Shown here piece after piece: positions 45,504 through 58,170 of a stretch of 64,000 nt of DNA; within the stretch, counting starts at the first letter, position 1; each line of letters opens with the position of its first letter. The position numbers and the translations under genes are program-made. Below the pieces are notes generated by a model. The model ran no database searches. It was given only the letters and a program-made list of their open reading frames with translations, and was not told where the DNA came from. The DNA is taken from positions 208,221-272,220 of the forward strand of contig JXTB01000293.1 of assembly GCA_002914805.1 (NCBI GenBank), in the 5' to 3' direction. Origin of the DNA: Parasponia andersonii (lineage: Eukaryota > Streptophyta > Magnoliopsida > Rosales > Cannabaceae).

Positions 45504-47040
45504 TGTTGGGCTAGTTCTAACACACAAAACACTGCAAGTATACGAGTCGCAATAAGCAATATAGAGTAAGAGAATGTCGATCCCACAAGGAGTACTTGAT
45601 TTAAAAATGCTAAGTACTAACCGAAAGTTGTTTCTAGTTTATCCAAAAGACAATATTTGATGGTTTTATGCAAGAATTAAAATGTAAATAACAACATAAA
45701 AGGAAAGAAAGGAAATTAAAAACTAAGAAACTAAAATAGTTCTTAAAGCAATAGTAGTGAACCTAGGGATACAATCTACTCTCTAACTCCTCCAACTACA
45801 TATTTTCCTCATAAAATAATTATCCATGTAGAACTGACATCCGAGAATCCTAAAGTATTCACAAAATACTTTCCAAGACATAAATAAAAATATCTAAACA
45901 AGATAATATATTACTGCTAACATAAATTGATTAGACTCATTAAATTTTGTAATTCTCACACAAAGGTTGCACAAGTTATATAGGTATATTCCTATTCTAT
46001 GCAATCTTACGTTATTCTATCTATGTCCAAACATATATACACCTCCCAAGTTCATATAGATTTCATAACACAACTCTATTTATTGACCAAGTAAATAGAT
46101 ATATCAAACTCAAGATAGAACAATCAACTTACAATGGATATCAAGAGCAGTAGAGGAAAATAATATAGTTGTATTATATTAAAGGTTTAATTGCCACCCT
46201 AGAAATGGGGTTTAGCTCATATTCATACAAAATGATTCATAACAAATATACAAAACTTGATACATAATCATTCTACAGAAAATAGAAAAGAAAAAGATAA
46301 GAGTAAGAGATAGAAAAACTCGTTTGAAGCTTCTAATCTGATTGCTCCTTCTTCTTGAATCCCCTCCTTTATTTTGTTTTCTCTCTCAGAGTAGCCTTAG
46401 GAACCCTTGGTTGCTAGGATTTTCATCCCCCCTTTCCTCCACCTTTAGATGAGAAAAAGAAAGTTTCAATAGAGGAGCTGTCATGAGTAAAATTTAGGTT
46501 TTCAGCAATGTTTTAGCGCTACGGTGCCGAGGCTGGTGCAACGACGCAATAGCAGGCAGGAAGATGGTGCTGCAAGGCTAAATGGTGGCACTACAACACC
46601 ACAGGGCTGAGGCTACGACGCTAATCTTTGGCACTACATCGCCAAGAAAATAGGGCTGTAGTCCCACGGAATTGGGGCTACGGCCTCATGTGATTGGTGC
46701 TGCAGCCCCATGATTTTTGGGCTTGTGCGCCATATTTTTTGGGCTACAGCCTCATGTTTTTAGAGCTGCAATGCCACATCTTTTGTGAAATGGCGCTGTC
46801 TTGTCTCGCTTCTAACTTTACTCTAAATACTCTATCCCTAGTCTTCTCTCGTTACTATGCAAATTTTTCATTTAAACGCCTTAATTTACCTCTATTATAA
46901 CTCCAAAATACAACAATCTTTTCTCAATGATCTCTCACCTAAAATATGCATCAAGAAAAAAAAATAGTAAAAAGAGCTCAAAGATGAGCAATTCTTAAGC
47001 TCAAAAGTATAGTTAAGATAAGTGTAAAGTATACTTATTG
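45504..47040 (-). repeat. 5' LTR of E5
   Basis: 1537 bp, matching 38952-40507 along its length. Plus start TGTTGGGCTAG; the end reads ACTTATTG where the other copy has ACTTGTCA. The 5-bp duplication TATGC follows at once. The two copies are clearly diverged, so the insertion is old. Confidence 0.9.
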
Positions 47041-47045
47041 TATGC

Positions 47046-49989
47046 ATGCATTGGAGGGACACATCCAAGAGGACACTACACAAAAATCCTAGTGTAGTTT
47101 TTCCTTAGTTTGTCCGAAAATAAAAGTATCCAAAAAATAAAACCATTTCAGGTGGTATTGGTATACGAACATGCTTGGAATTATGCCAATGTTTCAAGTA
47201 AATTTACAAAGAAAAAAAAAGATGGCATCAACCTAGCTTAGGTATTAGTCAAGAATACAAGAAAGGAAAGTTATTACTCTTGGTCAAGGTCACATACAAG
47301 TGAACAGTAGATGTGACAAGGCATGCAAGTAGTGAACTGTTAGCACAAAAGCTAGACATCTATCCTTACTAAGTAGCTTGGGAGGCTACAAGAAAGAGAA
47401 GAAAACTTTCAGCTTTGTAAGAAGAGAAGCGAATGGGGGAATAGTAGCTATTTCGGCTACTTTATAGTTTAGGAACCCGAGAATAAAATGCACACACACA
47501 TACATGGTAGAGATGAGTATAGATGTGTGATAGTACAAGTGGACAAGAGGAAATGCAAGCGAAGAAGTTGCATGACAAGTGGCAGCACCCTAGCTTCCAA
47601 ATGACTATTGTCTAGTCATTTCAAATGGAGGGATAGCAATGAATGCTATACCATTTTTAGCTTTATGTGTAGCTATAGTCAGATTCCTTTCTTGGAATCA
47701 AGTGCACATTTGAAAGCTTAAGGAGTGAGAAAAGGGTGGAGAGTCTGAGGGTCTCATTTTGCGGGGTTGCACGGCAATTTAAGCCATGCATGGGACTTAT
47801 CTTAGTCCCTAGCTCCTTTACCCCGAAAGAAAGAATGAGAGGAAAAGAGAAAATTGATAGAAAAAGAGAGTATTTCGAAAATAAAGAGGGAGAGAGATAG
47901 GAGATATGGAGAAGAACTTGAAACAAGTTCAAGTGTTTTCCATAAGAGCTAAAAGTAAAAAGAGAGCTTTGAAGGTATTGTCCTTGAGCTCAGCTCGAAC
48001 AAATTGCATGGAGACATCTTGGGGCACTACCACAGATTGGAGAAGCAAGGATGTACTACAAGGCTCTATTGGAGAGTTAGGGGACAGAGCATGGCTTAAG
48101 GGTCACAACAAATCCCCAAACAAAATTTGGAAACTCTTAGATATTTCTACCAACATTGTCATTGATATATCTAAGAGGGAGGTTCCTTTAGAACCTCTGT
48201 CTAAAGATTAGATAGAGATTATAACATTCTCTCTTCCTCTGGCTTACTGAACACTTTCTCTCTTATCCATTGATTATTGACAAAGGCAAAGTCTCCGACA
48301 AGAGGGAAGATGGAGTTTAGCGCATCATGGACAATGAGCCATGACCTATTATGAAAAATTCTTGTTTTAGATCGTGAAGCCTAAAACAAGATAGTCATAG
48401 AAGTTGGACTTCTTGATGGTTAGGAATTTTAAAAATGGAGGAGTATAATCCTACGAGAATTTTAGGAAGTGAATTAGCACTAGAGTAAGAAAGAAAATGT
48501 GCTAATTCCATGTAATTTTATATTTTATGAAAGATATTTCTATGTACTTTTATGAAATAAAATTTTTATGAGCTAGAAAAATTCTCTCTATATATATATA
48601 TTGTCCATAAATATAAGAGAACTCAAAACTTGTTCAAGTATCATGAAATATGACCACGGGTTAAAAGGCATTCAAAGAAAAAAAAAAAAAAAATGGAAGC
48701 CATCAAAGGGTGCCGACCTAGAGAATTTTTGTGAAAAATGTTGGACAAAAGCAATGGTATTCTCGGGTTATTCACCAAGCTTTAGTTTTGAAAATGACAA
48801 TAATGCTGTATGTAGACACTACCAAGGCCCAAAGTGATAATAGGTATGTAAATGGAGATAATCATGCTTAAGCACAAACTTGACACAAGGAGGCCCAGTT
48901 ATGCATGTAAAGAAAATGCAAATAATTGACCAAGTGAGGAAATGACTGCAAAAACCACAGTCCAATATGTAAAAGTGGTATTATATATTTTTTTTGGACA
49001 CAAGTGAGGCCCAAAGAGCCTCAGCCAAAAAGTATGAGATGACCCTTGCAAAAATGCCACATCAAGATATTACAAAGAAGTGGGCAAACATGAGCATAAA
49101 AACATAGTATAAGGCCTAAAAAGTGCTATTTAAAGAATTAGATGGGTCGTAAGAGGCTCGGCCTAAATAAAAGTACAGAGATTTTTTTTTTGGGAAAAAT
49201 ACTACTATTAGAAATCACGTATACCACAAGATACATGACTCATGAGAAATACTCATTTTCGAGACGTTTTATCAACAAAAGTGGTAAAAATATAATTGGA
49301 CCTTATTAATGACATTAGTAAAATTCTAAAATAGATTTCATATCCGGTTGAAGCTGTGATAACGTATTAGGTCTTAACATAATAGCCTACATACTGTGGC
49401 CTGATGAGGACTTCATGTTGCATGTATGCAATGTAAATGGCATTCGAGGAACTTCCTTTGTGAGCTTAAAGTGCACATCCTTCAGATGAAATTGTTTAAT
49501 TTGACATTCCAACTTTTCTAAGGAATTTTCTTGCACAGCAAAAGAATTAGTCTAGATAAAAATTCAAACTAAGAAAGATAAGTTCTAAGGTATTTTTGAA
49601 AATAAAATTAAGTCCTAAGTATTTTAAATAAATTTCTGAGGAGAAGAATAATATTTTAGATGGAATACAACCCCAATAATTTGAATAACTATCAGGGAGA
49701 GGTAAATTTAGTTTCTGGCATATTGTAAAATATTTTGGCAATCTCTTAGAATTTTTAAACAAAGGTGGAGAGGGAATGATGCCAAAAGCTGACTAGTTGT
49801 GCTTCAAAAATATTTATATAGAAATTAATCGTACTCATGATATTTTTCAAGAAGTATCCAAGAATAGGAGACTTAATTCTCAAGAATCATGAGGTTTTGA
49901 AAAGATATTTTAGAAGGTGGAAAATATTTAGAAATTATTTCTAGCATTTGTGAGAAAATATGCCACTTATTGAAAAAAAAGAGAACCAG
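47046..49989. other. E3 internal region right of E5, no recognised gene
   Basis: Continuation of the E3 3' internal region. The longest plus-strand frame, 47906-48211 (101 codons, MEKNLKQVQVFSIRAKSKKR), shows no family motif; it lies on the same strand as the antisense ORF at 37736 and could be a further part of the extra coding of E3, or chance. Simple (TA)n at about 48587-48600. The rest is A/T-rich without features I can support. Confidence 0.45.
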
Positions 49990-51105
49990 TAGTTTATGGC
50001 AAGATACTCATCAGGCAAGGAGCGATAAGGTTTTAAAATAGCTGCATGGCAAAAGTATGAAAATCGTCATATAGACTAGCTTATAGCCAGAAGTGAGAAA
50101 ACAATCTACATGCAGGAAATAAAATTCAAAAGCATGTAGAAGAATACTCATCAGTTTGCCATGATGAGGTTTTTAAAATAGTTGCATGAGAGAGGTGTGA
50201 AAAATCATGCAGGGTATCTCTCGTGCGAGAGTGAGAAAATAAACTATATATGGAGACTCGAAAAATGAGATTTAAAAGCATGTAGAAAAATACTCATCAA
50301 GTTTACATGATAAGATTTTGACGTTTGCATAGAAAAATATGTAATATTATACAGAAAAAACTACATGTAATGACATATGCTTGGACATGTAGGAAAAATA
50401 TGTATCGTAAAGGTGACAATAAGGTTTGATATCTGCATGGATATATGTTAAAATTATGCAGGGAGAACTACATACAAAAACTTAGAAATGTGAGATTTAG
50501 AAGCATATAGAAAAGTTCTTATCAGCTTTGCGTGGTAACATTTTGACATCTGCATAGAAAAATGTATAAAGCTATGTAGGAAAGACTACATGTAAGAATA
50601 GAAGCTTGAACATGTAGAAAAGTATTTATTGTAGAGGCAACAATAAGATTTTGACATCTATATAGGTATATATTAAAATCATGTAAGAAGATCTACATGC
50701 AAAGACTCAGAAATGTGAGATTCAAAAGCATATAGAAAAGTACTTATCGGCTTTGCACGATAAAGTTTTGACATCTGCATAGAAAAATGTATAAAGCTAT
50801 GCAAGAAAGACTACATATAAGAATAAAAGCGAGAACATGTAGAAAAGCACTTATCATAGAGGCAATGATAAGTTTTTGACATCTACATGGTATATGTTAA
50901 AATCATGCAGGGAGAGCTACATGTAAATACTCAAAAATATGAGATTTAAAAGCATGTAGAAATGTACTTATCAGCTTTGCACAATAAGATTTTGACATCT
51001 GAATAAAAAAAATGTGTAAAGCTATGCAGGAAAAACTACATGTAAGAACAGAAACTTGAACATATAGAAAAGTACTTATCGTAGAGGCGACGATAAGGTT
51101 TTGAG
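49990..51105. repeat. Tandem array with 225-bp dimeric period
   Basis: The phrase CAGCTTTGCACGATAAG-TTTTGACATCTGCAT and relatives begin at 50012, 50152, 50298, 50523, 50748 and 50972: early spacing 140 and 146, then 225, 225 and 224 bp. Each 225-bp unit is two related halves of about 112 bp, both containing GATAAGNTTTTGACATCT and CTACATGTAA; one half has CAGCTTTGC, the other CGTAGAGGCGA. The array ends near 51105. It lies between the E3 integrase and the 3' LTR, where Tat elements such as Retand carry amplified tandem repeats. Confidence 0.9.
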
Positions 51106-52189
51106 AGGTGAAGCAAAGTATGGGTGAGAATACTATCCATATACTTGGGCAATAAGTAAAGCTCAGATGGCTATACCTAGGCAAACTTAAGCGCCGCCCA
51201 TGTAGAGGAGATAGGCTTTTGGCAAAAACTACACCAATTTAGCCGCTTTACTATCAACCAGATAGGGGAGAACTTGCTGCGAACCTCAGGACTGAGGTTA
51301 GCTTCGTAGTGTAGATATAGGGTCCCGCACACTCACCCACTATTTAAAGTGCAAAGCATCATCCTAGGTAAGACAATATGTGTAATTGCATAACTATTTT
51401 TTGGCAAGATATAGCTCCTCTTGCATTGGAGAAAAATGCAGATATGGAAGATCTGGCATTTCAGTGGGCAGTATTGTGACAAGCTGCTTCTAGGATGACT
51501 GACCAGCGATAAGGGGGCCCGCGCCTGGGGTCATACTTTGTTACCTCAATTCCTTCTTGCCATGATAATGCTTCGAAGATTTTTCTGAGGATTACCCAAG
51601 ACTTTTAGCTCTGGAAACTGATGGCTTTTGTTAGTTTATCTCTCTGGCTTTTTTCAATGGCTTTTATCCTTAAATCCCTCATGTCTTTTATGACGACTTT
51701 TACAAGCATCAGAGAACATAAAGTACCAAAAGTAGTAACTAGAAATCACTTCATAAATATTCAAAAATAGCTAGTTTTTGAAAATATGAGTGTACCGATC
51801 TAAGTTTTGAAAATAAAGAAGCTTGCAATAGAAAATAGTAGCTTCTTATTTTGACTGAGTTTTGTAAAAGAATTTGTCAAAAGAAAGATAGATATTTTTA
51901 CAAAAACTCTGAAATGTTTGAAAAATAGTACTGAGAATCGAGTATCTGAAACAGTTGGTTTTCAAGAAAACAAGACTGAATAGTATTCTTTTTCGAAAAT
52001 AGGATAAAACTCCAAGAAAGACAAGGATGTCAGTGTACAAATATGTGTACAAGAGAAAAATACCCATCATGAACTGAGATAAGTAAAATGTGATGGCAAT
52101 TTTGTTTGTGCATGTAAAACAATAGTCCCTAGTATAGGGCTACTCATATCAGTTCTTAATTTATCAAGTATAGTATTTCTTAATAAATT
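51106..52189. other. E3 region between pol and tandem array
   Basis: Non-coding. A GC-richer piece (51190-51560) contains GGGGGCCCGCGCCTGGGG near 51513. No coding motif. The integrase reading ends at its right edge. Confidence 0.5.
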
Positions 52190-53357
52190 TTAAATTAGTG
52201 GATGGAGAGAGTTTACTAGTGTCAATTTCTTGGAGGACACGTTACCTATTGGGCTTAACATCGGTGATTTGATATGGGTCTTCCCAATTTGGGGTAAATT
52301 TCACGACAAGCAATCCTTTCATGATGTGATCAGTGGCTTTTAGTACCAACTCTCCCATTTGAAAAGAGCAAAGCCTTATTAGTTGATTGTAAACTTGAGC
52401 TAACTTCTTTTGATAAGATAAGACCCCTTGTTGAACTTGATCTCGTCAGTCTTCAACGACTTCGAGATCGAATTCTCGGGTGCTTTCGGCAGCATCTGAG
52501 GAGAGTGCCATTTTTTTAGATGGCACAAAGAGTTCCACAGGCCAAATAGCTTTAGCTCCATACACCATGGAAAATGGTGTTTGTTTGGTAGTAGTATTTT
52601 TAGTCACTCTATAGTCCCAGAGTGCAAAAGGTAAGCACTTATCCTATTAAATGGACTTGGCATCAATAATTCATTTGATGATAGCTACCAAGGTTTTATT
52701 AAAGGCTTCAATTGCTCCATTGCCTTAGGGATAATATCGGGTGAAATGTCTATGGAAAATGTGATATTTTTTCACTAGAGACTGAAAAGGTTGCCCTATG
52801 AAGGGGGTTTCATTATTCGATATAATTCTACGAGGTATCCCAAAATAGCAAATGATGTATTCCTTCACAAAGTTGCTGGTAGCTTTGGAAGTGGCTCTTT
52901 TGAGGGCGATTGCGTCAGACCATTTAGTGAAATTTTTAATAGCTACCAAAATCCAAATTTTTCCTCTGGTAAGAGGAGCTATAGGTCTAATGAGATCGAT
53001 AGACCAGGTGTGAAATGGCTATGGTGAATGAATGCTTCCTATTTTGATAGCAGAGGCTTCAATAAGATTAGCATGCTTTTGGCAGGCATCATATTTTCTG
53101 ACAAATTCCATGGCATCTTTTTTCATAATTGGCCAATAATAGCCAATAATGAGCAGTTGTTCAAAGAGACGACGGCCTCCCCTATATCTGTTGGAGTCCC
53201 CATCGTGGACTTCCTTAAGAGCTATATCAATTTCAACTAGCCCTAAGCATTTTAGGTTTTTCCTTTGGAAGCTGTGTCTAAACAAGGAACCATTGTGACT
53301 GAAGAATCTCTCAGTTTTTTGTCTGACTAGAATGGCTAAGGAGATGTCATCTGGCAT
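52190..53357 (-). pseudogene. Integrase of E3
   Basis: N-terminal zinc domain at 53357-53019: RGGRRLFEQLLIIGYYWPIM and KYDACQKHA, with one metal-binding Cys changed to Tyr. The core (53020-52600) has WSIDLIRPIAP (first Asp kept), IISNNETPF, where the second catalytic Asp is Asn (codon 52815-52817), and NGAIEAFNK (Glu kept). The C-terminal part (52600-52190) has LPFALWDYRVTKN, PFSMVYGAKAIWPVE and FTPNWEDPYQI, the standard end of Tat integrases. Stops and two frameshifts break it. Confidence 0.9.
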
Positions 53358-53923
53358 CTAATCGGAGTTGAGAAAGTCGATACAGATTTTTCTCTAGTCT
53401 TGTACTTCTGTGTAGCAACTTTCTTTGTGATCAAGTGCGAGCTGACAATGTTAGCAATTCTTTTGTAACTCATCCGCTTGGCTTTTGATGGACCTTCCAA
53501 ACCACAAGTCTTGTTATGGATTTCTCAGAGGATTGTTTCACTAAGTGTCGTATCAATGAACTTGGCTAAGATGCCACTGGATAGCCTCTGGTAAAGATGG
53601 TCGTTGATCACAACATATGACTTGGTCTCTTTGAGGCTTTGGGAATTAGGCTTTTCCATCTTTTCTTTGATAGAATAAATCTAATCATTTGGAGATGGTG
53701 CCACTAAAGGAATGGGTTCTACCTTAGTACCCAAAGATATTTGAATAAGATTTTCTTTGGTTTGGGTAATCTTGAATACCAAAGTGGCAGAAGTGTCGAC
53801 ATACTTATTTTGTCACCGGGAGATGTACTACAATTCATAATTGGCAGAACTATGGAGTTTCTTTCAAATTTCTTCTCGATATTTGAGCAGAGCAGGTTTT
53901 TTGTCTACAAATTCTCCATCTAA

Positions 53924-54259
53924 CTACTTGATGATCAAATTAGAGTCCCTGCAAATTCTTAATTTGGAGATCTTCATATCATTGGCCAAATCTAAGCCAA
54001 TAGCTAAAGCCTCATACTCAGCTTTATTGTTGGAGCATTGAAAGGCCAATTCGATGGCTTTCTTGAAGATTTCTCCATTATTATTGTTGAGTACAATCCC
54101 GACACTCCTTTTGCTATGAATCGAGGCACTGTCAAAGTATAATATGCAGTTGTCTTCTCTATCTTCCACTGAGAGCACTCCCTCATCGAGAGTGTGTGTA
54201 GTATATTTGAGTGATTCAGCTAGAGCTTGACTCTTGATCGCTTTTAGTTTTTCTACCAA
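53924..54259 (-). pseudogene. Second (archaeal-type) RNase H of E3
   Basis: A 111-codon open frame with ILYFDSASIHSKRSVGIVLN, LAFQCSNNKAEYEALAIGL and ISKLRICRDSNLIIK. These words carry the D, E, D acidic residues of an archaeal-type RNase H (aRH) and lie between the first RNase H and the integrase. A dual RNase H is the hallmark of the Tat lineage. This frame is among the better preserved parts of E3. Confidence 0.9.
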
Positions 54260-54918
54260 TATATCGAGCTCCTAAGCATGAGCATCCATTTAACATATTG
54301 CCCGTTGAGAACAGGCTTCTTAAGAAGAAACTTAATCGAGTTAGAATTGGTGATCACCTTCACTTTATGAGTGAATATGTAATGTCAGAGTTTTTGTATT
54401 GCATAAGCTAGTGCAACACAAAGCTTATCATTGAAGGGATAATTTTTCTCTAGACCCTTGAATAGTCAACTAAGATAATAGACTAGTTTCTCTTGCCCAT
54501 CGAACTCTTGTGCTACAAGTACTCCAACTACTTCATCAAAGGCAGACAAATAGAGGAGCCATTCTTTTCCTAGGGACGGAGTGATCATAACTTATGGATG
54601 AGTGAGGATTTTCTTGATTTCTTCGAATATATGCTCATGCCATGGTCCCTATTTGAATTCTATCGACTTTTTTGTGAGTTGGTGCAGAGGCATGATGATG
54701 GTGGCTAAGGCAGGAATAAATCTTTAGAGGTAAGAAACCTTTCCAAAGAATTGCCTTAACTACTTGAGGTCTCGAGGCTAAGACATGTTGATTATAGCTT
54801 TGGTCTTGTCATCATCAATTTTGACGCCCTCTTTGTGCACCACAAAGCCAAGAAACTTGCTATTGGAGACACCAAATGCATATTTTAGTAGGTTCATTTT
54901 GAGGTTATATTGTCAACA
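54260..54918 (-). pseudogene. First RNase H domain and connection of E3
   Basis: Minus-strand fragments include GFVVHKEGVKIDDDKTKAI and RQFFGKVSYL (RT thumb/connection), LYLSAFDEVVGVLVAQEFDG and GLEKNYPFNDKLCVALAYA (RNase H core), and FTHKVKVITNSNSIKFLLKKP. The usual Asp residues read as Ala-Phe-Asp and Thr-Asn here, so the site is altered. Several in-frame stops. Confidence 0.8.
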
Positions 54919-55639
54919 TCATTGAAATACTCTTCTTAAATGGTTGAGGTGCATCTCCCCTTTCCGAGACTTGACTATGAGATTGTTGACATAGTCCTCG
55001 ACATAATTATGAATCATGTCATGGAATATGGCAGTCATAGCCCGCTGATATATGGCGCCAGCATTCTTGAGGCTGAATAGCATGACAATATAGTAAAAAT
55101 TTCCAAAAAGCGTGTGAAACACCATCTTGATCGCATCTTTTGCATCCATCTTGATTTGATTATTGCCACTAAACCCATCCATAGAAGAGAACATTTCGTG
55201 ATTAGCCGTAGTGTCGATGAGAATTTTGAGGTTAAGGAGTGGGAAGTCATGCTTTAGGCATGTTTTATTCTGATCACAAAAGTCTATGTGGATTTGGATT
55301 TGGCCGTTCTTCTTCTTAACAAGAATGCTACTGGCTAACTAAACAGCATGAACGTAAGGTCACGTCAAGGAGCTTATGGACTTCCTTTTCAATTTGGAGC
55401 TGGATGTTAGTGATGAAATTTTTAGCTACTTGCATAACAGATTTAACAGTGGGGTTAGTAGCAAGTTTGTGGGTGATTAACTTACTACTAAGCCCTGGCA
55501 TATCTTCATAAGACCAAGTGAAGACATGGCAGTATTCTTTAAGGAGTAAGAGTAAAGCAGCTTCGAATTTAGCGTCCAGATTAGCAGAGATGAAAGTCGG
55601 TTTTTCCTTTCCTTTGATACCTAAGTCATTCTTTTTCAA
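54919..55639 (-). pseudogene. Reverse transcriptase of E3
   Basis: 55639-55328 covers the start (FTWSYEDMPGLSSKLITHKL); 55194-54919 covers palm motifs FSSMDGFSGNNQIKMD, MLFSLKNAGAIYQRAMTAIF and the catalytic box, which reads YVNN instead of YVDD (Asn codons at 54982-54987). The wording is specific to the Tat lineage. Between the two frames a frame change and stops occur near 55300-55340. Confidence 0.92.
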
Positions 55640-56560
55640 TCCATCTTATGGGTTCAAAGGCTTGTCCTGTAGCTTGTCAAGTGCGAGCAGAATTGCCTCT
55701 ATCCTTTCGACATTCTATGGTTAAGAACTCACGAGGCCATTGCTGACCTTGCCACACCTTCAGAAATGGTACACAGTTTAGCTGTCAGGAAGGCTGTCTT
55801 TTTGGAGTAAGACACTTTTGGGAGTGACTAGATCTGTCTCTATATTGTTAGAAGATATATTGGCTGCATTACCCAGTCTAATGCCATGAGGTCTTGTAGT
55901 GTTGACACTTTCGGCAAGATCCTCATATAGGATAGATTCTGCCGAGAAAATTTCCTCCTTCATGAAATAAGCCTTGGTGGCTAGAATCATGATTTCCTTT
56001 TTATGTCTGATGGCCTTTACATACTAGTGGAGGGTAGAAGGTATCACATGATGTTGATGAAGCTAAGGTCTTCCAATCAAGATGTGATAAGGGACATTCA
56101 CATTAATGACATGGATTTTAGTGGATGCTTTGATGAGACCAATTTGTAAATCCATATTGACACAACCTTTGGTGTTAAATGTGTTATAACTAAAAGTCAC
56201 CAAGGGTATTGTCTGATGAACTAACTTGTCTTCAGGGATACCAGCAGCTTTGAAAGTACTCTATGATATGAGGTTGACAGAAGAGCCATTGTCGATGAGG
56301 GCATGCTTGAGAAGCTACTCATTTACTCTGGCTTCTACGTAGAGTGGTTTATTGTGAAATAGGTGTGGGGCTTGCACATATTTTGCAGGGAAAGTAATTA
56401 TATCTTCACTCCTTTTGGTGGTTTGTCTTACTATGTAGTTGATAGCGCAATATTGTGGACTAAACATTTGAGAAATCTTGCATAAAACAGTGGTGGCTTC
56501 TCGTCGCACCTTGTTGTTGAAATCGAAAGTGTCAAAAAGATTTTTGAACACTTAGGAGTT
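55640..56560 (-). pseudogene. Protease and linker of E3
   Basis: Minus-strand ALIDNGSSVNLIS (about 56310-56270) is the retropepsin active site of Tat type (D-x-G-S-S) and YHILIGRP (about 56085-56060) its C-terminal motif. Upstream, 56551-56315 encodes AINYIVRQTTKRSEDIITFP and related linker from gag. Downstream, 55990-55778 is an open linker toward RT. Stops interrupt at several points. Confidence 0.8.
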
Positions 56561-58026
56561 CGTGAGATTATGCATCATGTCATTTATTTCTTATTCTTTG
56601 GAGGAACTTTCCTAGGCTGGGTCTAGCTTCGAGCATTCTTTGATGATGCACATCCTCACTTGGCCACCTCTATGTCTTAGAAAGGAGTTGACTTTTGCTC
56701 TTTGTTGTCCGTTGTCATACAGTTTTTGACTTCTTTGATCTTTGATTAGATAATGCCTTCTGAATTTGTAACACTCAGAAATCGGATGGCCAATTTTGTA
56801 GTAGAATAGGCAGAATCGTGGGTTTGCTAACTATTCTGGCATCGGCAGCCTGGTGTTGGGTGGACAGATTAGATTTCCATCTTCTATCCAAGCCTAAACA
56901 AGTATGTCAATTTACTCATTGGTAAATAGGATCGCCAGAGGAATATCATGGTCTCTTCTTGGTGGTTGGCATTGGTCGACCATAGCTACCATCCTTTTTT
57001 GCTTGTAAGGTATAGCTTTGGTTGTAACTTGTGTAGATGTCGTCTAGGCAGGAGTTGGCATATACATTTGGGACATAGAGGCTTCCGTGTTGTTAACTCA
57101 GAACATCAAGTCAGCAAAATTAGTGATAACATGATTTTCGATGTGAATTCAGTATAGGATCAATATCCCATTGATACAGATACAAATAAGTCCTCTTTCA
57201 AATACCATCTCTCTACAATTAAGAGTAATTTCTTTGAATCTCCATATAAAGTGAGAAAGAGACTCGTTTTCTTGCTGCTTCAGAGTAGCAAGTTCGGCTA
57301 ACTCTAAGTTATGTTCTCTACAAAGAATTTAGTACAAAAAACTGTCACTAATTCTTCCCAAGTGGTAATAATACAAGTAGATGAATTGATCAATCATGAA
57401 TAAGCTCTATCAGTAAAAGGCTTAGAGAATTCTCTCAAATAAAGCTCACGGTTAGAAGCATAAACCCAAAGATCATCAAGGAAGCTGATGACATGTTTTC
57501 TAGCATTGCTAGTTTTGCCATTAAACTTCTTGAATGAAGGGCTAATGTAGTCCTTTGGAGATGGCTTCGAAATAATCCAAGCAAGATAAAGAGGTTGGAA
57601 TTCTATTGTTGCCACATTTCTGTGGGCTCTTTTGGCTTCGTGCTCGAATATTTCTTGCAATTAATCTTTGGTGATAAAATTTAGTGAAAATGTGTTGCCT
57701 GTAGCTCTTGGTGTGATAATGGCAGCATTGGCGGTATTTCCACTAAGGCGGGATTTTTCACTAACTCTGGGTAGAGTAGAGCTTTGGTTCATTGTAACAG
57801 GCGGAATACCACTTGGGTTAAGTGTTAGGGTAGAAGATCCAGCTTCATTAGATCTTCTTTCTCTAGTTAATCATTGTAGGATTTGAGCATAAGATGCTTG
57901 CATATCTCCCTGAGATCATCTGGGAACGTTGAGTGAATTAGCTAAGCTATTGACTGTATTAACCAACTTAATATTGGAGGGTTCTTGTTATTGTTATGGT
58001 TGGGGATGTTGTTGTTGACTATCCAT
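56561..58026 (-). pseudogene. gag: gag of E3
   Basis: Starts at ATG 58026 (MDSQQQHPQP) with a Gln/Asn-rich N-terminus broken by stops. The capsid core at 57660-57394 has SPKDYISPSFKKFNGKTSNA, RKHVISFLDDL and LREFSKPFTDRAYS, as in Tat gags. A zinc knuckle remnant FCLFYYKIGHPISECYK (about 56825-56775) keeps first Cys, His and last Cys but has Tyr for the second Cys. Start is chosen for its position after the leader repeats. Confidence 0.85.
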
Positions 58027-58170
58027 TTTGAAAAAGAGAAGATAGAACTTTAACAATAATGTTGCTAGAATAGAATTTCAACAATAAGAAAATGAGTGTT
58101 TAAGAGATGGAATTTCAACAACAAGAAAATGAGTATTTAGGGATGAAACGGGCAAAGTAATGGTATACTA

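Larger units (their letters stand above)
38952..47040 (-). mobile_element. E5: Athila-type deletion derivative inserted in E3
   Basis: Flanked by a perfect 5-bp duplication TATGC (38947-38951 and 47041-47045). LTRs at 38952-40507 and 45504-47040, with gag and protease on the minus strand but no RT, RNase H or integrase core. Primer-binding site is of the tRNA-Asp type seen in Athila (TGGTGCC/TGGCACC from TGGCGCC). Gag wording (RPLRNFAIP, FLRDKAKGWLNALSLG) and protease CDFGASVNLMS are Athila-like. It is non-autonomous and must have used proteins from another element. Confidence 0.9.

Noticed and set aside
47906-48211. 101-codon plus-strand frame as a separate gene
   Set aside because: No recognisable domain or promoter; kept only as a mention within the E3 internal region.
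52190-58026. Integrated plant pararetrovirus
   Set aside because: LTRs, target duplications, two RNase H domains and an integrase after RNase H identify a Ty3/gypsy element.
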